Part shown: positions 6,465 through 9,148 of the stretch, in pieces
Layout of the letters: each line of letters begins with the position of its first letter
Position numbering within the stretch: the first letter of the stretch is position 1
NCBI GenBank assembly: GCA_009774615.1
Contig: VSOC01000133.1
Location: forward strand, 1-9,148
DNA length: 9,148 nt
Source: Lachnospiraceae bacterium
Lineage (GTDB): Bacteria; Bacillota; Clostridia; Lachnospirales; Lachnospiraceae
Direction: 5' to 3'
The notes under the pieces: model-generated
What the model was told of the DNA's origin: nothing
The model's input: the letters and a program-made list of their open reading frames with translations, nothing else
Database searches by the model: none
Translations under genes and position numbers: made by a program

Positions 6465-7661
6465 ATGTCACAAATCATTGATTATCAGGAAGAACTGGAA
6501 AAGTGCCATACAATGGAGGATATCACAGGTCCAGATGGTCTAATTCAACGAGTAATTCGGGATGCCGTAGAACAAGTGATGAATCGTGAGATGGAAGAGC
6601 ATATTGCCGAAGAAAAAGAGAATGGAAGGTTGGCTGTCCGAAACGGGACATCACCAAAAACCTTGAAAACATCCTACGGGAATATAGCCATCAATGTTCC
6701 CCGAACTCGTGAAGCAGGATTTGAACCAGAGATCATCAAAAAGCGTTCCGTTGTGGAAGAAGGAATGGAAGCACAGATTATATCTATGTATGCAAAGGGA
6801 ATGAGTGTTCGTGATATAACCAGCCATCTAAAAGCGCTTTATGGTGTGGATATATCAGCCGGGACGATATCGAATATCACCGATAAAATCAATGATGAAG
6901 CAAAGGAATGGTATAGCCGGATGTTAGAACGATTCTATCCTGTAGTATTCCTGGATGCGGTACACTTTAAAGTACGGGAAGATGGTCGGATTGTCACAAA
7001 AGCTGCATATGTAGCCCTAGGAATCGATGCAGAAGGCTGTAAAGATATCTTAGGCATCTGGGTGGGAGAAAATGAAGGGGCTAAATTTTGGCTAAAGGTA
7101 TGTACAGAATTAAAGAATCGAGGGGTTGAGGATATTTTGATCGTATGTATAGATGGACTTAAAGGATTCCCAGATGCAATACGAACAGTATTTCCAGATA
7201 CAAGAGTACAGATATGTGTGATTCATCAGATAAGAAATACTTTAAAATATGTGTCTTATAAAGATCAAAAAGCATTCATGAAAGATCTAAAGAGGGTATA
7301 TGCAGCAGAAAGCGAAGAGATTGCCATGGGGAACTTAGAAAGCATGATGGAAAATTGGAAAAAATACCAGGCAGTTCTTAACGGATGGCTCGATAAATGG
7401 GAGAATCTTTCCACATATTTTAGTTATGGAAGCCAGATTAGGAAATTAATCTATACAACGAATACCATTGAAGGATTTAACCGACAATTAAGAAAAGTAA
7501 CCAAAAGCAAAGCATTATTTCCAAATGATGAAGCATTGAAAAAGACATTATATTTATGCACGCAGGATATTGTAAAGAAATGGTCTATGCCTTATCGTGA
7601 TTGGGGTGAAACCTATGGACAGTTTATCATAGAATTTGGAGAGCGTGCCAAAATAGCGTGA
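6465..7661 (+). CDS. IS256-family (mutator type) transposase
   Basis: This 398-residue DDE transposase catalyses cut and strand transfer at the IS ends. The ribosome site AGGAGG (6452-6457) lies 7 bases before the ATG. Family signatures are present in order: an N-terminal helix-turn-helix region (MYAKGMSVRDITSHLKALYG, about 108-127), catalytic aspartate 164 (VFLDAVHFKV), aspartate 230 (CIDGLKGFPDA), the CVIHQIRNT segment (251-259) and glutamate 336 (TTNTIEGFNRQLRK). Length agrees with the usual 390-410 residues, so the catalytic core is intact. The last few residues (RAKIA) may be new, because the foreign sequence starts at about the stop codon. With no right end visible, this copy probably cannot transpose by itself, but its protein could act on related copies elsewhere. 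Confidence 0.93.
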   Translation: MSQIIDYQEELEKCHTMEDITGPDGLIQRVIRDAVEQVMNREMEEHIAEEKENGRLAVRNGTSPKTLKTSYGNIAINVPRTREAGFEPEIIKKRSVVEEGMEAQIISMYAKGMSVRDITSHLKALYGVDISAGTISNITDKINDEAKEWYSRMLERFYPVVFLDAVHFKVREDGRIVTKAAYVALGIDAEGCKDILGIWVGENEGAKFWLKVCTELKNRGVEDILIVCIDGLKGFPDAIRTVFPDTRVQICVIHQIRNTLKYVSYKDQKAFMKDLKRVYAAESEEIAMGNLESMMENWKKYQAVLNGWLDKWENLSTYFSYGSQIRKLIYTTNTIEGFNRQLRKVTKSKALFPNDEALKKTLYLCTQDIVKKWSMPYRDWGETYGQFIIEFGERAKIA

Positions 7662-7813
7662 GGCCGCAAAGCAGCGGCAGTATCTTGTATTCCCTCTTGA
7701 TAATCCTCATACCTACGGCATCCGCTTTATTTGCGTTTTTTGCGAATAAGGCGGATGCTGTAGGTAATAATGAAAGTGAGAGGGAATATAAGGAAGGAAA
7801 CAGAAAAAGATGA
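7658..7813 (+). pseudogene. Small single-membrane-segment frame, 5' end probably lost at the IS junction
   Basis: From a possible GTG at 7658 a frame of 51 codons reads VRPQSSGSILYSLLIILIPT, then ASALFAFFANKADAVGNNES, ending NRKR. It has one hydrophobic segment of about 20 residues followed by a charged tail. Its stop codon overlaps the start of the next gene as ATGA (7810-7813), the usual sign of translational coupling, so the frame is likely real. The GTG overlaps the end of the transposase gene and has no ribosome site, so the original 5' part was probably removed where the IS meets this sequence. Function is unknown. A 109-nt palindrome lies inside it. Confidence 0.45.
7684..7792 (+). repeat. 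109-nt imperfect palindrome (large hairpin)
   Basis: The outer arms 7684-7697 and 7779-7792 pair over 14 positions, then come 14 unpaired bases on each side. The inner arms 7712-7734 and 7742-7764 pair over 23 positions around a 7-base loop (GTTTTTT). All four departures from Watson-Crick pairing (three inner, one outer) are G-U in a plus-strand RNA; in a minus-strand RNA they would be A-C mismatches. This suggests an RNA hairpin made from the plus strand. A cruciform or a MITE-like insertion is also possible. Confidence 0.8.
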
Positions 7814-8031
7814 ATCATAATACAGCGACGGCTTATGGATGTGTAGCATACCGTATCATGAAAGATGAAGGAAAGGAAGAGTCAGAAGAATATCTGGAGC
7901 TGTTAATGGAAACCCTATATGATTTCTACAATGGAAAGGATATCCTTGCTATTTATCGAAGTAAAATTAAACTGGATTTCTATGATGTGATAGTGAATGA
8001 TGAGAAAATAAAAAAGCTGACAAATGAATAG
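7810..8031 (+). CDS. Small acidic hypothetical protein of a mobile element (73 aa)
   Basis: A 73-residue soluble protein (MNHNTATAYGCVAYRIMKDE at its start) with an acidic, helical central part (KEESEEYLELLMETLYDFYN) and a lysine-rich end. The ribosome site is AGGAAGG about 12 bases upstream. Its ATG overlaps the stop of the preceding small frame. I recognise no catalytic motif. The style resembles small accessory proteins of clostridial conjugative or mobilizable elements, which is an impression, not a domain hit. The stop codon lies inside an 11-bp-stem hairpin. Confidence 0.65.
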   Translation: MNHNTATAYGCVAYRIMKDEGKEESEEYLELLMETLYDFYNGKDILAIYRSKIKLDFYDVIVNDEKIKKLTNE

Positions 8032-8060
8032 TATGTCACCAAAATGGTAATACTATTCAT
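8024..8060 (+). terminator. Hairpin at the end of the 73-aa gene
   Basis: Bases 8024-8034 and 8050-8060 form a perfect 11-bp AT-rich stem around a 15-base loop that also contains ACC/GGT. The stop codon at 8029-8031 is inside the stem. No T run follows, so it is a weak terminator candidate or an mRNA 3'-end stabiliser. Confidence 0.4.
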
Positions 8061-8085
8061 GACAAAATGGTTGATTATCTCAAAA

Positions 8086-8168
8086 AAGCCTTGATTTACG
8101 GGCATACAAGCAGGATTTCAAGCTGAATTTACTACCAATTTACTACTTTTGAGGGAAAGAGCCTTGAT
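8086..8168. repeat. Attachment-site-like repeats: paired AGCCTTGAT and tandem 11-mers
   Basis: AGCCTTGAT occurs at 8086-8094 and 8160-8168 in the same orientation. Between them lie two tandem 11-base units, AATTTACTACC (8126-8136) and AATTTACTACT (8137-8147). Paired short direct repeats of this kind resemble arm-type binding sites of tyrosine recombinases next to a core site. No integrase gene is present in the window, so the reading is inference. Confidence 0.35.
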
Positions 8169-8225
8169 ATGCCGCCCCCAACCCTGCCAGCCCAGCCACC
8201 AGCACACAGCATTGAGAAAGAATAA
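8127..8225 (+). pseudogene. Proline-rich C-terminal coding remnant
   Basis: A frame without a proper start reads through SLDMPPPTLPAQPPAHSIEK and stops at TAA (8223-8225), immediately before the ATG of the next small frame at 8226. The proline-rich tail and the stop-start abutment suggest the 3' end of a longer gene whose body was lost at the repeats on its left. No family is recognised. Confidence 0.3.
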
Positions 8226-8390
8226 ATGAAAACTGAATACGACGCATACGCGGCGTTTCTCTATCCCAACACGGGAGAACAGGAACGCCGCTTTTTTTAT
8301 GCCCTCATGTTACGCAGTAGGGGCGAAAAGAGCCTTGCTATATGCGGCTTTGCGGGCGCGTTTCTGCCGGGGACAGGGATTTATACCTAA
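8226..8390 (+). CDS. Possible 54-aa leader protein ahead of the truncated initiator
   Basis: The ATG directly follows the stop of the upstream remnant. The frame begins MKTEYDAYAAFLYPNTGEQE, continues with RRFFYALMLRSRGEKS and ends at TAA (8388-8390). It has no clear ribosome site, so it would depend on coupling. An intrinsic terminator (8250-8298) lies inside the frame, which suggests either a regulatory leader peptide whose translation affects termination or a chance frame over a structured leader. Confidence 0.35.
   Translation: MKTEYDAYAAFLYPNTGEQERRFFYALMLRSRGEKSLAICGFAGAFLPGTGIYT
8250..8298 (+). terminator. Intrinsic terminator or attenuator in the initiator leader
   Basis: The arms 8250-8260 and 8281-8291 form an 11-bp stem that is GC-rich at its base (GCGGCGTT with AACGCCGC, one G-U above). 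A small TCCC/GGGA stem (8264-8267 with 8273-8276) caps it, and seven T follow immediately (8292-8298). This is a textbook rho-independent terminator placed about 150 bases upstream of the initiator ATG. Confidence 0.8.
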
Positions 8391-8420
8391 CCCCGGCAAA
8401 ATGGCGTTCTATCGCGTAAC
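8309..8420 (+). promoter_or_regulatory. Structured leader between terminator and initiator start
   Basis: Nested perfect inverted repeats follow the terminator: GTTACGC (8309-8315) pairs with GCGTAAC (8414-8420), and within it TGCCGGGG (8365-8372) pairs with CCCCGGCA (8391-8398), with a further AGG/CCT inside. Together with the terminator this looks like a folded RNA leader. I do not recognise a known riboswitch class. Confidence 0.45.
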
Positions 8421-8449
8421 AAATCCACAACCAAAGGAGTGATGAAGCT

Positions 8450-8545
8450 ATGGCAGTTTTCCGAGTGGAGCGCAACAAGGGCTATACCGTTATGAGCAAC
8501 CACCATTTACGAAATAAGGAGCTGACCTTAAAGGCAAAGGGGCTT
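8450..8545 (+). pseudogene. Replication-initiator-like gene cut after 32 codons
   Basis: A ribosome site (AAGGAG about 10 bases upstream) and an ATG at 8450 begin a protein reading MAVFRVERNKGYTVMSNHHL and then RNKELTLKAKGL. This is the start of the helix-turn-helix, replication-initiator-like proteins found in many Firmicutes conjugative elements, which normally continue with LLSQMLSLPE-type sequence and a winged helix. Here the family sequence stops at about 8545. The open frame runs on to 8938 only because it reads antisense through the XRE gene. The first 32 residues are recognised from memory of the family; the abrupt change of character is seen. Confidence 0.65.
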
Positions 8546-8675
8546 CCCAACAAGCAATTTCTGACCGACCGGGCGGGCAGAAATACGGAAAAGGGTACTC
8601 TTTTCCTATGCTTGCTACGAAAGTTCTTCCTACTACCTACAACACCGGGATTGTCTGATTTGGCGAATTTCCGCA

Positions 8676-8713
8676 AAAGAAAAACGCTGCAACTGAAAAT
8701 AATTGCAACGCTT
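8676..8713 (-). terminator. Intrinsic terminator of the XRE regulator gene
   Basis: On the minus strand the arms 8713-8703 and 8692-8682 form an 11-bp stem (G-T wobbles allowed) with a 10-base loop, followed by TTTTCTTTTG. It lies 34 bases after the stop codon of the minus-strand regulator. The wobble pairs are G-U only in the minus-strand RNA, which agrees with this direction. Confidence 0.75.
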
Positions 8714-8746
8714 CTTAGTCCCTATTCAATTTTAGCCGGACAAGGG

Positions 8747-9100
8747 CTATTCTCCCTCACCCTCAACCTCTGCGATCTCCCGCGCCGTAGCGGTGACTAT
8801 CCGTATTCCTGTATCGCTCATATCGTCCAGCAGGGCGTCAAGCTGCCGCCGCTGGGTGTTCTTCCCGGCGGGTTGCTCCAAAAGGAATTGGTCTACCGAG
8901 ATATTGTAACGCAGCATAAGCTCAAAGAATATCTGTAAGATGGGGTGTTGCCCCTTATTCTCAATATTCGCAAGGTAGCGCGGGGATATATACATTTCGT
9001 CGCATACCTTTTTCCTGCTCTCTTTGCGCCCTTTCCGGGCTGTCTTGATCGCTTCCCCAAAAGCCTTAAAATCGTATCGTGGTACTGGTCTTTTTGCCAT
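8747..9100 (-). CDS. XRE-family helix-turn-helix regulator of a mobile element
   Basis: This 117-residue DNA-binding protein of the Cro/C1 (XRE) type is likely a repressor or activator of genes in the surrounding element. A helix-turn-helix domain covers about residues 10-70 (FGEAIKTARKGRKESRKKVC, then MYISPRYLANIENKGQHP with the recognition helix around SPRYLANIE). It is followed by NISVDQFLLEQ and a C-terminal helix with RRQLDALLDDMSDTGIRIV, a pattern typical of regulators near the ends of Firmicutes conjugative transposons. An ATG at 9106 would add two residues, but the AGGGTG site is correctly spaced (7 bases) for the ATG at 9100. The gene is convergent with the truncated initiator and has its own terminator. 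Its base composition matches the right-hand element, not the AT-rich middle. Confidence 0.88.
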   Translation of the reverse strand: MAKRPVPRYDFKAFGEAIKTARKGRKESRKKVCDEMYISPRYLANIENKGQHPILQIFFELMLRYNISVDQFLLEQPAGKNTQRRQLDALLDDMSDTGIRIVTATAREIAEVEGEGE

Positions 9101-9148
9101 ATTCATTCACCCTATTACATTTTACTGTTCACCTTTCTTTTTGGATAT

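Larger units (their letters stand above)
6333..7661 (+). mobile_element. IS256-family insertion sequence, right end missing
   Basis: The left end starts at about 6333 with AGGGTGTGTC and continues with the internal CTGTGTAAAAC motif (6350-6360) that resembles IS256-type terminal repeats. A transposase gene with its own ribosome site follows 80 bases further in. I searched by eye downstream of the transposase stop for the complementary end (a GACACACCCT-like sequence) and found none up to 8060. The sequence right after 7661 belongs to another element. The right boundary is therefore approximate and no target-site duplication can be checked. Confidence 0.7.

Noticed and set aside
7627..7818. 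A 63-residue minus-strand frame across the large palindrome.
   Set aside because: Its similarity to the plus-strand peptide comes from the palindrome itself. It has no ribosome site, and the plus-strand frame has the ATGA coupling.
8126..8147. CRISPR-like or iteron-like array from the repeated 11-mers.
   Set aside because: There are only two units with no spacers and no cas genes. Two repeats are too few for an iteron origin.
8546..8938. Continuation of the initiator-like frame to 162 residues.
   Set aside because: After residue 32 the translation loses family character and runs antisense through the XRE gene and its terminator.

Overview
The window looks like part of a Firmicutes genome, most probably a gut Lachnospiraceae/Clostridia relative. 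The reasons are strong AGGAGG-type ribosome sites, sigma-A style promoters, a PMCA-type calcium pump of the clostridial 'PEAL' kind, and debris from a conjugative element of the type common in that group. This is inferred from protein and motif style, not from a database search.

Layout. (1) 1-3830 is GC-richer, ordinary chromosomal sequence. It holds a LysR-type regulator (122-1105, +) with a clear promoter at 20-48, facing a calcium-type P-type ATPase (3789-1138, -). (2) From about 3850 to 8060 the sequence turns AT-rich and mosaic. An AlbA_2/HATPase-type ATP-binding protein (3982-5493) sits between two 41-bp near-identical direct repeats (3910-3950 and 5515-5555) that look like duplicated promoter/leader modules. 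After the second copy lies a DUF4869-like gene wrecked by an internal out-of-frame deletion, then the 3' fragment of a second gene. A 12-bp-stem hairpin terminator separates these from the tail of a minus-strand gene. (3) That minus-strand gene has lost its 5' end to an IS256-family insertion sequence (left end near 6333, transposase 6465-7661). No right end of the IS is visible. (4) Immediately after the transposase stop comes debris of an integrative/conjugative or mobilizable element: a small membrane-peptide frame overlapping a 73-aa ORF by ATGA, a 109-nt imperfect palindrome inside that small frame, attachment-like repeats, a structured leader with an intrinsic terminator, a replication-initiator-like gene cut after about 32 codons, and, on the opposite strand, an intact XRE-family regulator with its own terminator.

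How it fits together. The LysR and pump genes are probably the resident backbone. Everything from about 3.85 kb rightwards reads as an accessory region reshaped by insertion, deletion and truncation. Only the ATP-binding protein, the transposase, the 73-aa ORF and the XRE regulator look intact there. I do not see a complete, recognisable new multi-gene system. The best leads are the duplicated promoter module around the ATP-binding gene, the large palindrome whose non-Watson-Crick pairs are all G-U on one strand, and the terminator-containing leader ahead of the truncated initiator.
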